64,000 nt of DNA. Source: JANPJV01 sp031425695 (GTDB taxonomy: Bacteria > Pseudomonadota > Gammaproteobacteria > Xanthomonadales > SZUA-5). The notes under the pieces are model-generated. The model had not been told where the DNA came from. It saw only the letters and a list, made by a program, of their open reading frames with translations, and searched no databases. Location: positions 70,014-134,013 of the forward strand of contig JANPJV010000116.1 in assembly GCA_031425695.1 (NCBI GenBank), read 5' to 3'. The position numbers and the translations under genes are program-made. This document shows, one piece after another, positions 53,075 through 62,409 of the stretch. Position 1 is the stretch's first letter, and each line of letters starts with the position of its first letter.

Positions 53075-53917
53075 ATGTCCTTACTGATCATCGGTGCCAC
53101 GGGCCAGCAGGGCGGCGCTGTGTGCAATGCGGCGCTGGCGGCGGGCATCTCGGCCCGCGCGTTGGTGAGGAATCCTGAACTGCCGCAAGCGCGCACACTG
53201 GCCAAACGCGGCGTCGATCTGGTTGTCGCTGATCTCGACCGCCCGGAAAGCCTGGCAAGCGCGTTCCGGGGCTGCACCCAGGTGTTTTCCGTGCAGGCAC
53301 TCGATCTCGGCCGCGCCGAGCGCGAACGCGCACGCGGGATGGCGGTCGCAGAGGCTGCGGCGCGCGCGGGTGTCTCGCATTTTGTCTACTCGGCGGCGCT
53401 CTGGACCGATCGGCCGAGTGGAGTCCCGCATCTGGAAAGCAAACGCGACGTACGCCGTCGAATCGTTGAGTTGAAACTGCCCGCGACGGTGCTCGAACCC
53501 GGCTCGTTCATGGAAAACCTGCTGCATCCGCAGACGCTGGGCGGCGTGCGCAAGGGTCGCCTGGTGACGCCTTTCGACTGCGACTTGCCGTTGCCGATGC
53601 TGGCGGTTGACGACATCGGTCCGGCGGCAATCTGGTGCCTGCAACATCCGCTGCAGAGCATTGGCCGCGCCTTTGCCCTGTACGGCGAAGTTTCGAGCTC
53701 GCGCGCGCACGCAGCCGCCATTGCAGCGTGGCTCAACCGCCCGATGGCTTGTGCTCGGCTGCACCCCTGGTTGACACGCATCTTCCTGGGACGCGACCTG
53801 GCGCGCATGTTTCGTTTCCTGCACGAGGATCGGATCTCGCCTCTGACGACGCCGCTGCCGCCAATCGCATTCACCGGTTTCAGTGACTGGCTGCAGCAGC
53901 ATCACTACGCGACCTGA
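53075..53917 (+). CDS. NmrA-like NAD(P)-binding protein
   Basis: The 280-residue protein opens with a Rossmann glycine motif (LLIIGATGQQGGAVCNAAL), followed by SARALVRNPE and the atypical SDR/NmrA core (VSHFVYSAALW, EPGSFMENLLHP, LPMLAVDDIGPAAIWCL). It binds NAD(P) and is probably a redox sensor or dehydrogenase-like protein. The frame is open upstream to TTG 52985, but the ATG at 53075 begins exactly at the Rossmann strand. The kinase gene begins three bases after its stop, so the pair is very likely co-translated. Confidence 0.88.
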   Translation: MSLLIIGATGQQGGAVCNAALAAGISARALVRNPELPQARTLAKRGVDLVVADLDRPESLASAFRGCTQVFSVQALDLGRAERERARGMAVAEAAARAGVSHFVYSAALWTDRPSGVPHLESKRDVRRRIVELKLPATVLEPGSFMENLLHPQTLGGVRKGRLVTPFDCDLPLPMLAVDDIGPAAIWCLQHPLQSIGRAFALYGEVSSSRAHAAAIAAWLNRPMACARLHPWLTRIFLGRDLARMFRFLHEDRISPLTTPLPPIAFTGFSDWLQQHHYAT

Positions 53918-53920
53918 GGC

Positions 53921-56227
53921 ATGGACGCCACCCTGCGCAAATTCGATGCACTCACCAGTCGAAGCACGGATGCACCGGCGTCCCCCGTGCGGACGCGCCT
54001 CGAAGCCGGCACCTCGCTCGGTCACTACCGCATCGACGAGATCTGCGGCGAGGGCGGGATGGGCTCGGTTTATCGCGCCTGGGACTGTGCATTGGAGCGC
54101 CCGGCAGCGGTGAAGCTGCTGCATTCCGGCCCCGGTAGGTCGGTAAACCCTGCCATGCGCCGCGAGGCACATGCGCTGTCGCGCTTGCAGCACCCGAATA
54201 TCGCCACGTTTTTCGAGGTCGGCGAAATTCACGAACAGCCCTATCTCGCACTCGAGTTCGTCGCGGGCATGTCCCTGGCGAACCGGCTGCGCGTGGGGCC
54301 GCTCGAAAGCGCTGAGCTGCAGCGCCTGGCGACCGGCTTGCTTTGGGCGTTGGCCCACGCCCATGCCGCTGGCGTTCTGCACTGCGACATCAAGCCCGCC
54401 AATATCGTGTTGCGAGACGATGGAGAGGCGGTACTGCTCGACTTCGGTATCGCCAAGCTGCTCAGCGTCGACATCGGGGTGGCGGACAGCGAGCTCAATG
54501 AGGGCATGGTCAGTGGTTCGCCCGGCTATATGGCGCCCGAGCAATGGCGAGGTGAGGCCCTGAGCGAGCGGAGCGATCTCTATGGGGTAGCCCTGGTGCT
54601 GCTCGAAGCGCTCACCGGCCAACCCGGCTGCGACGGTCGCGACGCCAATGAGCGCGCTGCCGCGGCGCTGCGCGGCGAGCCGCGTCAGCGTGCGGAAGCT
54701 CTCGACTCGCCGTTGCGCCCTTTGCTCACGCGTGCACTCAGCAATGATCCGTTGGAGCGTCCCGCCAGCGCTGCGGCCATGCAGTTCGAATTGCAGCAAC
54801 TCTGGCGGCATGCAGACGAGTATCGCGGACCGTGGCGGCTGTTGGCGCTCGAGCCCGAGTGCTCGAATCTCCAGTCGGACCTGCATTGGATCGGCACCGC
54901 CATCGTGCAGTCAGTGCGCACCGCGTTGAGCGGACAACCGCAGCTGGAGTTGGCGAGTTCGCAGGCTATTGCGGGCGCTCGCGCGCGCGCCGGCGCAGCC
55001 GACAGCCTGCGCCTGGGCCAGACGCTGGGTTGCCGCTGGGTACTCGACGGTCGAATCAGTGGCAACGCCGAATCACTGCAAGTCCGGATTAACTTGAGCG
55101 ACGCTCGAAACGCCCAGTCGTTGAGCCAATTCGACAGTCGCTGCACCCTGGCAGAGTTGCCGTCGCTGCATGGGCGTCTGCAGGACTGGCTTTCGGCTGA
55201 GTTGCTGGCGTCACCGATGACGGCGCCGCGACGCACTTTCGACGGCAGCGAGGCCGAGTTGTGCGCACGTGCGGAACAGGCGTTTCGCAAAGGTGGCAAG
55301 GATGCGCTGACCGAGTCCGAGGCCTGCTATCGCGCCGTGCTCGAGGACCACCCGGACTCCCTGCTCGCGCTCTCCGGGCTCGCCGGCGTATTGCCGTTGC
55401 GCTATGCCGTCACCACCAATCCGGCCTTGCTGGTCGAAGGCGAAAGCCTGGCGCGCGCCGCCATCCGTTTGGATGCCAATGCGTTTGATGCGCTCACCTG
55501 GCTGGTCTATATCCTGCTGCGCCAGGGCCGCCACCGCGCCGGCATTGCCCAGGCTGCGCGCGCCGCCGCCGGCAATCCTGACGCCAGCATGGCACACTAC
55601 TTCGGCGCCTGTTGTCATGCCGCGTTGTCGCGCTGGAAGCCGGCGCTGGCGCTGTACCAGGCTTCCCTGCGGAGCGACCGCACGCGCTGCTTCTCCTGGA
55701 TCGGCGCGGCCTGGTGCCACCAGCGCCTTGGCAGCCTGGAGGAAGCCCTTTTCTGCATTCGCACCGCCGAGCGCCTGGAAAGCGAAGATGGACCCCTGCG
55801 TACCGCGGGCTGTGGAGCATTCCTCGGCGAGATGTTGCGTCAACGCGGGGAGCTCGACCTGGCTTGGCGGGAGACCCATGCCGCCCTGCAGCGCGTCGAG
55901 CACTCTGACTTCTTTTACCGCGACAGCTTTCGCGCTTATGCATTGCTCACGCTCGGCCGGATCGCCCTGGCGCGCGGCGAGCTGCCCGCCGCCCATACCG
56001 CATTCAATCAGGCGTGTGCGGCCCTCGAGGCTCGTCCCAGCATGCTCGGCTGTGGCCATTTGATGGTGCAGGCGCTGGCTGGCCGGTCGCAGGCGGCGGC
56101 GGATCGGGCCAGCCTCGACCTCGCCCAGGCGCTCTACCGGGAGCGACGCGCGCCGTGGAACTTCGAATGGACTTGGGGCTCCAGCAATGCCGAAACGGAG
56201 CTCGCGCTCGCGTTGGCTCGCGGGTAG
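53921..56227 (+). CDS. Serine/threonine protein kinase with TPR-like C-terminus
   Basis: The kinase domain (about residues 30-290) has a glycine loop GEGGMGSVYRAW, catalytic lysine in AAVKLLHSG, a catalytic loop LHCDIKPANIVL and DFG in LLDFGIAKLL, then SPGYMAPEQW. The catalytic loop has HCD rather than HRD, so the arginine that contacts the activation loop is absent. No membrane helix is evident. Residues about 435-760 are TPR-like helical repeats (LLALSGLAGVLPLRYAV, WLVYILLRQGRHRAGIAQAA). The product is cytoplasmic, 768 residues. It is translationally linked to the NmrA-like gene; substrates are unknown. Confidence 0.9.
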   Translation: MDATLRKFDALTSRSTDAPASPVRTRLEAGTSLGHYRIDEICGEGGMGSVYRAWDCALERPAAVKLLHSGPGRSVNPAMRREAHALSRLQHPNIATFFEVGEIHEQPYLALEFVAGMSLANRLRVGPLESAELQRLATGLLWALAHAHAAGVLHCDIKPANIVLRDDGEAVLLDFGIAKLLSVDIGVADSELNEGMVSGSPGYMAPEQWRGEALSERSDLYGVALVLLEALTGQPGCDGRDANERAAAALRGEPRQRAEALDSPLRPLLTRALSNDPLERPASAAAMQFELQQLWRHADEYRGPWRLLALEPECSNLQSDLHWIGTAIVQSVRTALSGQPQLELASSQAIAGARARAGAADSLRLGQTLGCRWVLDGRISGNAESLQVRINLSDARNAQSLSQFDSRCTLAELPSLHGRLQDWLSAELLASPMTAPRRTFDGSEAELCARAEQAFRKGGKDALTESEACYRAVLEDHPDSLLALSGLAGVLPLRYAVTTNPALLVEGESLARAAIRLDANAFDALTWLVYILLRQGRHRAGIAQAARAAAGNPDASMAHYFGACCHAALSRWKPALALYQASLRSDRTRCFSWIGAAWCHQRLGSLEEALFCIRTAERLESEDGPLRTAGCGAFLGEMLRQRGELDLAWRETHAALQRVEHSDFFYRDSFRAYALLTLGRIALARGELPAAHTAFNQACAALEARPSMLGCGHLMVQALAGRSQAAADRASLDLAQALYRERRAPWNFEWTWGSSNAETELALALARG

Positions 56228-56470
56228 CGGCCTTGCGCTCTCCTTGGCGTCGAGATTGCTCGACTGCTTTACGCCATGCAGCGACACTAAGAGCAGTGGG
56301 GCCAATCTCACTTCTACGAAAGCGGGGCGAAGAGCGTCCTGGTTGCATGCGTAGTCGCCGTTGCCAGCCCTCACGCAACGGCCGGGGGCCGGTTGCCAGG
56401 TACGCGTCCATCAGCTCGAGCACCGCCGCACGCGCCGGCGTGTCGCCTTAGCAGGCGCGGGCATAGGCAC

Positions 56471-56881
56471 TCACCCTCGCGGCGTCTTGCCCGGTTTCCA
56501 ACAGCCTGTCGACCAGGCAATCAACGCCAATAGTGCAACCTGTATCGGCAACCGCAACCACAACATCCACAACGGAACTGCAAACAGCTCGGGACGCTGC
56601 AGCATGTAAATATGGCAAGGGGTCACCGCGAGGGTCAGCAGGATGAGGCCGATGCCCGCAGCGCGGCGCGTCGTCGACCACAACAAGCCCACCGCCCCGA
56701 GCAACTCGAAGAACCCGCTCACGAGCACGGCCGCTCGCGGCCACGGGATGTAGGGCGGCACGATGCGCATTTCGATTTCCGTAAAGACGAAATGCGCAAT
56801 CCCGCCGACGAAAAACAAGAGGAACACGAACCCGACGCCGGCGCGCTTCCAACCATCGTCATTGCTCGCGCGCTTGCTCAC
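56471..56881 (-). CDS. DoxX-like membrane protein
   Basis: The 136-residue product has four helices: VGFVFLLFFVGGIAHFVF, AAVLVSGFFELLGAVGLLW, AAGIGLILLTLAVTPCHIYM and LPIQVALLALIAWSTGCW. This size and pattern, including the GIAHF and ELLGAVGLL segments, match DoxX/DoxD-related proteins. It starts with GTG. In other bacteria such proteins have been linked to redox or sulphur roles, but nothing here supports a specific one. The gene stands alone. Confidence 0.82.
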   Translation of the reverse strand: MSKRASNDDGWKRAGVGFVFLLFFVGGIAHFVFTEIEMRIVPPYIPWPRAAVLVSGFFELLGAVGLLWSTTRRAAGIGLILLTLAVTPCHIYMLQRPELFAVPLWMLWLRLPIQVALLALIAWSTGCWKPGKTPRG

Positions 56882-57279
56882 CGGCAGGACAGCCGGCCGA
56901 ATGCCATCCGCAAGAACCGCAGGCCTTGCTGCAGCCAGAGCTCCTCACGCGCGCGAAAGAGCCTAGTCGTCAATACATTGCCTCTCGCTGCGCGTGCTGC
57001 GCGCTTGCTGGTGCGATGATGGCGGAGCTGTGCCTGGGGAAATCCAGTTGCAATCTCGGCTCCCACGAATCGCCGCCGACCGCGCCAGTTATACCAATGC
57101 CGTCAATGGATCTGGCCGACGCAGTGCTCGGAAAGCCTCCGCGCAGGCCCACCAGGGGCGCGTGCCTCAGAGCTCCTGGTGGTTTGCTGCTACTCCAGAT
57201 GAAGCAGAAGGTGCAGTCAAGCGTAGCCAGTCAGGCGCGGTTGCCGGCTGCAGAGCGCATGGTCATGATTGCTGTGCTG
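56882..57279. other. Intergenic region, no gene seen
   Basis: The 398 bases contain only short frames without family resemblance. CTCGGCTCCCACGA near 57056 is a weak match to one arm of the REP-type repeats. No promoter or RNA gene could be assigned. Confidence 0.45.
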
Positions 57280-57612
57280 TCAGTTGATCTTGATCAGCTC
57301 GACTTCAAAGACCAACGTCGCATTCGGCGGGATCACGCCACCAGCACCGGCGGCGCCATAGCCCAGGTTGGCGGGGATGGTCAGGCGGTACTTGGAACCG
57401 ACCGACATCAGTTGCAGGCCCTCGGTCCAGCCCTTGATGACGCCGTTGAGCGGGAAGCTGATCGGCTGGCCACGGTCATAGGAGCTGTCGAAGACCTTGC
57501 CGTTGGTGAGCGTGCCCTTGTAGTGCACGGTGACGGTATCCGTGGCATTCGGCTTCGGGCCTGTGCCCTCGGTCAGGACTTCGTAGCCGAGGCCACTTGC
57601 AGTGGTGATCAT
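57280..57612 (-). CDS. FKBP-type peptidyl-prolyl isomerase
   Basis: GGAG precedes the ATG at 57612. The 110-residue single-domain FKBP has the family core: TDTVTVHYKGTLTNGKVFDS, GQPISFPLNGVIKGWTEGLQ and IPANLGYGAAGAGGVIPPNA, then LVFEVELIKIN. Active-site residues of the fold (Tyr, Phe, Asp, Val-Ile, Trp, Tyr) are present. It catalyses proline isomerisation during folding. There is no signal peptide, so it is cytoplasmic. The longer open frame upstream is shadow of the following gene. Confidence 0.94.
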   Translation of the reverse strand: MITTASGLGYEVLTEGTGPKPNATDTVTVHYKGTLTNGKVFDSSYDRGQPISFPLNGVIKGWTEGLQLMSVGSKYRLTIPANLGYGAAGAGGVIPPNATLVFEVELIKIN

Positions 57613-57730
57613 TTGGCGGTTCTCCAGGTGACGATGACAGTAGTGGCGAAAAACGCTTCGGTGCAGCCGAGTGACCACTCGCCTGCGCGTCCAGGGAGCG
57701 CAGGATAGCCCTGAATGAGATCCCGCCGGA

Positions 57731-59236
57731 TCACTTGGCGCGGTGCGCCTCGACCCAACGCACGTACGCGTCGACCCAGCCTTCGAGGAATTTGCGACTG
57801 CCCTCGCCCACGCGCCCATCGTTGTCGAAGAAGCCTTCCTTGGCGTGAATGAAGGCCTCGGGCTGCGCGAGCGTCGGCATGTCGAGGTACGCGAGCACAT
57901 TGCGCAGATGCTGTTGCGCGAGCGCCGTGCCGTGGCCGCCGACGGATGCGCCGATGACACCAGCCGGCTTGCGCGCCCACACGCTCTGGCCGTACGGACG
58001 CGAACCATGGTCAATGGCGTTCTTGAGCACGCCAGGAAACGAGCGGTTGTATTCGGGCGTGACGAACAAGACCCCATCCACGCTGCGAATGAGCTCGCGC
58101 AGACGGACGACTTCAGGGGCCGGTGTTGCGTCATCGTCCTGGTTGTAGAGCGGCAGGTCGCCGATCTCGACGACCTGGCCGTCCAGTCGATCGCCGGCCA
58201 TGCGCATCAATTCCAGTGCGAGACGACGGTTGAGTGATTGTTGGCGAAGGCTGCCGATGACGACGGCGACGACGGGCTTGTTCATGGGTGCGACTCCTTG
58301 TGCGAATGCCGCGCTGTGGGTGCTGGTTGTTGGTGTCGGATCGAAGCATAGGCCGCGCGAAAGCTGTGCTCGGGCCGCAATCTCGCCGAATCGGCCGCTG
58401 CGGAAGTCATCCATGGCCTGCTGGATCTGCTCGCGGGTGTTCATGACAAAGGGACCGTACCCGGCGATCGGCTCGTCGATGGGCTCGCCGGAAAGCACCA
58501 GCACCGTGGCGTCGGTATTGGCCTCGAGCTCGACCTCGCCGGCGGCGCGGTCGAACACCACCAGTTGGTCGTCGCGCGCGGCCTGCAGTTGATTGAGCAG
58601 CACGGTGCCGTGCAGGATCACCATGGCCACCGTGTGTCCTTCCGGGAAAGCAAGCCGGGTGCGGTGGTCGCGACGCAGCCGCAGATCCCAGACGTCCATC
58701 GGCGTGAACGTTCTGGCCGGGCCAGCGTGCTCGCCGAACGCTCCTGCGATGACGCGGACGAAACCGGCAGCGTCTGCCAGTGGCACGACCGGGATCGTGG
58801 CGCTGGCGATGCTCTGGTAACCAGGGGCGGACATCTTGGCCGCCGCCGGAAGGTTGACCCAAAGCTGCACCATCTCCAGCGTGCCGCCGCGGCGAGTGAA
58901 GGCATCCGAATGAAACTCCTCGTGCAGGATGCCGCCCGCGGCCGTCATCCATTGCACATCACCTGGCCCGATCTCGCCGCCGGCACCGGTGGAATCGCGG
59001 TGCGCGACCTCGCCTGCGTACACGATCGTGACCGTTTCGAAGCCGCGATGGGGGTGCTGGCCCACGCCGCGCGGGGTCGACGCGGGCTCGAACCGCGCCG
59101 GCCCAGCGTGGTCGAGCAGCAGGAAGGGGCTGAGCTGGCGCCCGTGGGTGTCGTAGGAAAACATCGAGCGCACGGGAAATCCGTCGCCGACCCAATGCGG
59201 GCGGGGCGCGTCGTAGACGCCGTGGATCTTCTTCAT
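57731..59236 (-). CDS. Pirin fused in frame to an NADPH-dependent FMN reductase
   Basis: Residues 1 to about 290 are pirin: HWVGDGFPVRSMFSYDTHG, the metal motif HPHRGFETVTIVYAGEVAHR, GGILHEEFHS, and the C-terminal YGPFVMNTREQIQQAMDDF. Residues 318 to 501 are an FMN reductase/azoreductase-like flavodoxin: VVAVVIGSLRQQSLNRRLAL and FVTPEYNRSFPGVLKNAID. The linker between them translates what looks like an intergenic region, and it contains AAGGAG placed correctly for an internal ATG at 58285, so both a fusion and a separate reductase could be made. Both domains handle quinones or flavins. The LysR gene is divergent. Confidence 0.88.
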   Translation of the reverse strand: MKKIHGVYDAPRPHWVGDGFPVRSMFSYDTHGRQLSPFLLLDHAGPARFEPASTPRGVGQHPHRGFETVTIVYAGEVAHRDSTGAGGEIGPGDVQWMTAAGGILHEEFHSDAFTRRGGTLEMVQLWVNLPAAAKMSAPGYQSIASATIPVVPLADAAGFVRVIAGAFGEHAGPARTFTPMDVWDLRLRRDHRTRLAFPEGHTVAMVILHGTVLLNQLQAARDDQLVVFDRAAGEVELEANTDATVLVLSGEPIDEPIAGYGPFVMNTREQIQQAMDDFRSGRFGEIAARAQLSRGLCFDPTPTTSTHSAAFAQGVAPMNKPVVAVVIGSLRQQSLNRRLALELMRMAGDRLDGQVVEIGDLPLYNQDDDATPAPEVVRLRELIRSVDGVLFVTPEYNRSFPGVLKNAIDHGSRPYGQSVWARKPAGVIGASVGGHGTALAQQHLRNVLAYLDMPTLAQPEAFIHAKEGFFDNDGRVGEGSRKFLEGWVDAYVRWVEAHRAK

Positions 59237-59361
59237 GGGTTTGCTCCGTGTACTGCGGGAACGTGCATCCGCGATGGATTGACACTAATCCCGGAACACA
59301 CAGCCCGGTAGTACGCAAAAAATGGTCTCATAGTCCTGCGTGGTGAACGATTCGGATAGTG

Positions 59362-60372
59362 ATGCAGGATCTCAACGACCTTTACTACTTCGCCAAGGTG
59401 GTCGAACACGGTGGCTTTGCCCCTGCCGGCCGCGCGCTGGGACAGCCCAAATCCAAGCTGAGCCGGCGCATCGCGCTGCTCGAAGAACGGCTGGGCGTGC
59501 GCCTGGTCCAGCGCTCCACCCGGCGCTTCGCCGTCACCGATGTCGGCCGGACTTTCCTTGGACACTGCCGGGCCATGCTGGTCGAGGCCGAGGCCGCGGC
59601 CGAATCCATCGAGCTGACCCGGGCTGAGCCCTGCGGCGTGATTCGCGTGAGTTGCCCGACGACACTGCTGGATTTCCGCGTCGGGGCCATGTTGGCCGAC
59701 TTCATGCGCGAGTTCCCGCGGGTGCAAGTGCACCTCGACGCCACCAATCGCCGCGTGGACGTCCTGGCCGAAGGTTTCGACGTGGCCATCCGGGTACGTC
59801 CGCCGCCGCTGCAGGACTCGGACCTCGTACTGCGGGTCCTGGCCGAGATCACCCAATGCCTGGTCGCTGCGCCGGACCTGCTGGCGCGCTGCCCGGCCCC
59901 GCTCGGCCCAGCCGACCTGCACCTGCTTCCGAGTGCCGCTCTGGGGCTCCCGCAGGATGAGCACGTCTGGCGACTGGTCGGCCCGCAAGGGGCAATGGCC
60001 GCGGTCCCGCATCAACCGCGGCTGGTGACGCGCGGCATGAGCGCACTCCGCCACGCCGCGATCGCCGGCGTTGGCGTGGTCCAGCTACCGACGATCGTGG
60101 TGCGCGACGCGCTGAAGCTTGGGCACTTGGTGCAGGTCGTGCGTGGGTGGGCGCCCCCGCCGGAAATCGTCCATGCGGTGTTCCCATCCCGTCGCGGCTT
60201 GTTGCCGTCGGTGCGCAGGTTGATCGATCACCTCGCCGATCGCTTCGCGGTGCTCGACACCGAGCAGCCCGCGGAGTTGCCCAATGACGAGCACCTCGAG
60301 CGCCCGCCGGCGGATGACGGGCTCCGAGTTGCGGACACCACCGGGACGCTCCGACCGCTGCCGTCCCGTTGA
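59362..60372 (+). CDS. LysR-family transcriptional regulator
   Basis: The 336-residue protein has the LysR winged HTH at residues about 1-60 (LNDLYYFAKVVEHGGFAPAG, KLSRRIALLEERLGVRLVQR) and a substrate-binding-like effector domain from about 90 (VIRVSCPTTLLDFRVGAMLA). The ATG at 59362 is chosen over GTG 59359. It is divergent from the pirin/reductase gene across 125 bases, the classic arrangement for control of the neighbour and of itself. The proline-rich C-terminal extension after residue 300 is unusual. The effector is unknown. Confidence 0.93.
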   Translation: MQDLNDLYYFAKVVEHGGFAPAGRALGQPKSKLSRRIALLEERLGVRLVQRSTRRFAVTDVGRTFLGHCRAMLVEAEAAAESIELTRAEPCGVIRVSCPTTLLDFRVGAMLADFMREFPRVQVHLDATNRRVDVLAEGFDVAIRVRPPPLQDSDLVLRVLAEITQCLVAAPDLLARCPAPLGPADLHLLPSAALGLPQDEHVWRLVGPQGAMAAVPHQPRLVTRGMSALRHAAIAGVGVVQLPTIVVRDALKLGHLVQVVRGWAPPPEIVHAVFPSRRGLLPSVRRLIDHLADRFAVLDTEQPAELPNDEHLERPPADDGLRVADTTGTLRPLPSR

Positions 60373-60430
60373 CATCGGACGATTTACCGTAGAGTAGTAA
60401 CCTGTCCGGGTTCAACCATGGGGTCAGTCG

Positions 60431-60919
60431 ATGAAAATGCGCCGCAACATCCTCCGTTTGCTGGTCACGTCAGTTCTGGCGTCGGCAATGACCCTGGCGC
60501 ATGCACAGCCGGCCGACGACCCGGCTCTGGAGCCTGCTCCGACGCGCTTCGAAGCCCTCAGCGATGGCACCGTGCTCGACCGAAACACCAACCTGACCTG
60601 GGCCGGCCAAGGCAACGGCGGCGATATCTCGTGGGCCGACGCGCAGGGGTACTGCTCAGCCATGGGTGCCGGCTGGTCCCTGCCGAGTAGCGATGACCTG
60701 CTGTCGCTGTACCTGCCGGCGAGCGCTACCCAGGAAGTTTGCATGGGCAAGCTCAGCTGCAATATCACGCCGCTGATCGAAATTACCGGCCTAACGTTCT
60801 GGAGCAATGAAAGCGACGCGGCAGGCAGCTGGTACGTCTACTTCGCGGACGGCAAGAAGTATCAGGTCGATGCAACCAACACCCAAGGCAAGCGGGTACT
60901 GTGCGTTCGCCGACCGTAG
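60431..60919 (+). CDS. Secreted DUF1566/Lcl-type C-type-lectin-like protein
   Basis: A signal peptide (LLVTSVLASAMTLAHA) leads a 162-residue protein with RFEALSDGTVLDRNTNLTWA, ISWADAQGYCSAMGAGWSLP, then LTFWSNESDA and KRVLCVRRP. This is the DUF1566/Lcl_C pattern, a lectin-like fold in exported proteins. Four cysteines (GYCSAM, EVCMGK, LSCNIT, VLCVRR) probably make two disulphides. Function is unknown; binding of a surface ligand is inferred from the fold. A second in-frame ATG lies two codons in. Confidence 0.85.
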   Translation: MKMRRNILRLLVTSVLASAMTLAHAQPADDPALEPAPTRFEALSDGTVLDRNTNLTWAGQGNGGDISWADAQGYCSAMGAGWSLPSSDDLLSLYLPASATQEVCMGKLSCNITPLIEITGLTFWSNESDAAGSWYVYFADGKKYQVDATNTQGKRVLCVRRP

Positions 60920-60980
60920 TCATCGCTTGACCAGGGGCGGCGGCGTCCCGACCGGGGAAGGCAAGACATGACGTTGGTCC

Positions 60981-61000
60981 GGGGCTCCAACGAGAGCCCC
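60981..61000. terminator. Hairpin between convergent genes, possible terminator
   Basis: GGGGCTC and GAGCCCC form a 7-bp GC-rich stem with a six-base loop. It lies between a rightward and a leftward gene. No clear T-run follows on either side, so rho-independent termination is only possible, not certain. Confidence 0.4.
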
Positions 61001-61022
61001 GTCGATTGCCCGGATGTTGCTC

Positions 61023-62243
61023 CTACATCGTCGCCAACGTCTTGCCGTTCACCGCCAGCGACGACTTGCCGTCACGCCGCTCCAGCCAGAAGTGGGTGAC
61101 CCCTTTGGCCGTCGCCAGAACACGCGGATGACTTGCCATCGCGGCGGTGTCTGACACCACCGTCGGCCTGGACCAGGTCTTGCCCTGATCGGTCGATTCG
61201 ATCTGGGCGATGCGCATGCCGCCATCGCTCGCCGCACCCCAGAGTGCAATCAGGCGCCCATCCGCGCCGACCGCGATATCGGAGTCGCGCGCGGCGGCAT
61301 CGCCAAGACGCGCCGGCTCGCTCCATTGCGCGCCGCTGTCGGCCGAGCTCGAGTAGTAGAGGCCGGTGCTGGCTTCGTCCTTGCCAGTCCACACCAGCGC
61401 GTGCAATTTCTTGCCGTCACCTGCAGCCGCGAGCGCGCCGCCCACATGCGGACAGCCCTCAAATTCCCAGCCAAATGCACCGACCGCGACGCCCGGCTGC
61501 TTGGCGCCGACGCGCGCAAACGCCATGTCGCGTGGAGCCGCGGCCCGATAGAGCACGCCGACGTCCTTATCCGCGGTCGTCACCAGGCGGTTCCAGCAGC
61601 ACTGGCAGGTGGCCGGGGCAATCTGCGTCGCCGCTGCCCATGCGCTGCCGTCGACCGAATGCGTGTAGTGCAGCGCTTGCACCGTGCCTGAATCACGCTT
61701 GCCGCCGTGCAACCAGACGGCATGAAAGCCACGTCCATCAGCCGACAGCTCCGGCAGTGCGTGATAGCCAGTCTCATCGCCCGCCGGCTTGCCACCGCTG
61801 CGCCAGGTCTTGCCGCCGTCGTCCGACAGCATGCTCAGCAGCGGACCGGTGCGTTCGCCCGGAACGGTGCTCTTCTCGCTCCAGACGGCCATGACGAGTT
61901 TGCCGTGGGCGGCAATCTGCGCATTCTCGCCCGGATGTGGCGCCATCAGGGTCTGGTCGTTACTGTTGACCTGAACCGGCTCGCTCCATTGCTGGCCGCC
62001 ATCCTGCGATTGCCGATACACGAGCTTGACCGGCCCGCCGCGCTTGTCGCCCTGGCCGACCAGCAGGTGCACCGTATCGCCATCGGCAAACACGTCGAAA
62101 CCGCTAATCTCCGTGAGCCCGGCCGGAGGCGGTGGGGTGCGCTGCGGGGGCGACGCCGCAGGCGCGGCTGCGGGTTGCGCCGGGAGCGCGAAAGGAACCA
62201 GCGCAAAACCCAGGACCAGGACCTGCAAAGCACGCATGCGCAT
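61023..62243 (-). CDS. Secreted exo-alpha-sialidase-like BNR propeller
   Basis: GGAG eight bases upstream supports the ATG at 62243. After a signal peptide (LQVLVLGFALVPFALPAQPA) the 406-residue protein has four Asp-boxes (SQDGGQQW, SDDGGKTW, SADSGAQW, STDQGKTW), one per propeller blade. A CQCCW motif and a GCPHVGG segment in the middle hint at a metal or disulphide site. The sialidase arginine triad was not identifiable, so hydrolysis of sialic acid is not assured. Location is periplasmic or extracellular. Confidence 0.82.
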   Translation of the reverse strand: MRMRALQVLVLGFALVPFALPAQPAAAPAASPPQRTPPPPAGLTEISGFDVFADGDTVHLLVGQGDKRGGPVKLVYRQSQDGGQQWSEPVQVNSNDQTLMAPHPGENAQIAAHGKLVMAVWSEKSTVPGERTGPLLSMLSDDGGKTWRSGGKPAGDETGYHALPELSADGRGFHAVWLHGGKRDSGTVQALHYTHSVDGSAWAAATQIAPATCQCCWNRLVTTADKDVGVLYRAAAPRDMAFARVGAKQPGVAVGAFGWEFEGCPHVGGALAAAGDGKKLHALVWTGKDEASTGLYYSSSADSGAQWSEPARLGDAAARDSDIAVGADGRLIALWGAASDGGMRIAQIESTDQGKTWSRPTVVSDTAAMASHPRVLATAKGVTHFWLERRDGKSSLAVNGKTLATM

Positions 62244-62409
62244 CGGAGAACTCCGTGTGAGTGATGGCGCGAGCCTAGAGCCTTCGCCACTCGCATGCAA
62301 GTGAGAATCACTCGCATTAGGGAAGCACCGTCCTGCCCCGCGCGCGATCTGATCCTGGAGTACGTGCTGAAGGCCTCGCCAAACCGCAGCCTACCCGCGT
62401 GAGCGGATT

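Noticed and set aside
53081..54886. Leftward open frame of 601 codons
   Set aside because: It is antisense to the NmrA and kinase genes, both with diagnostic motifs.
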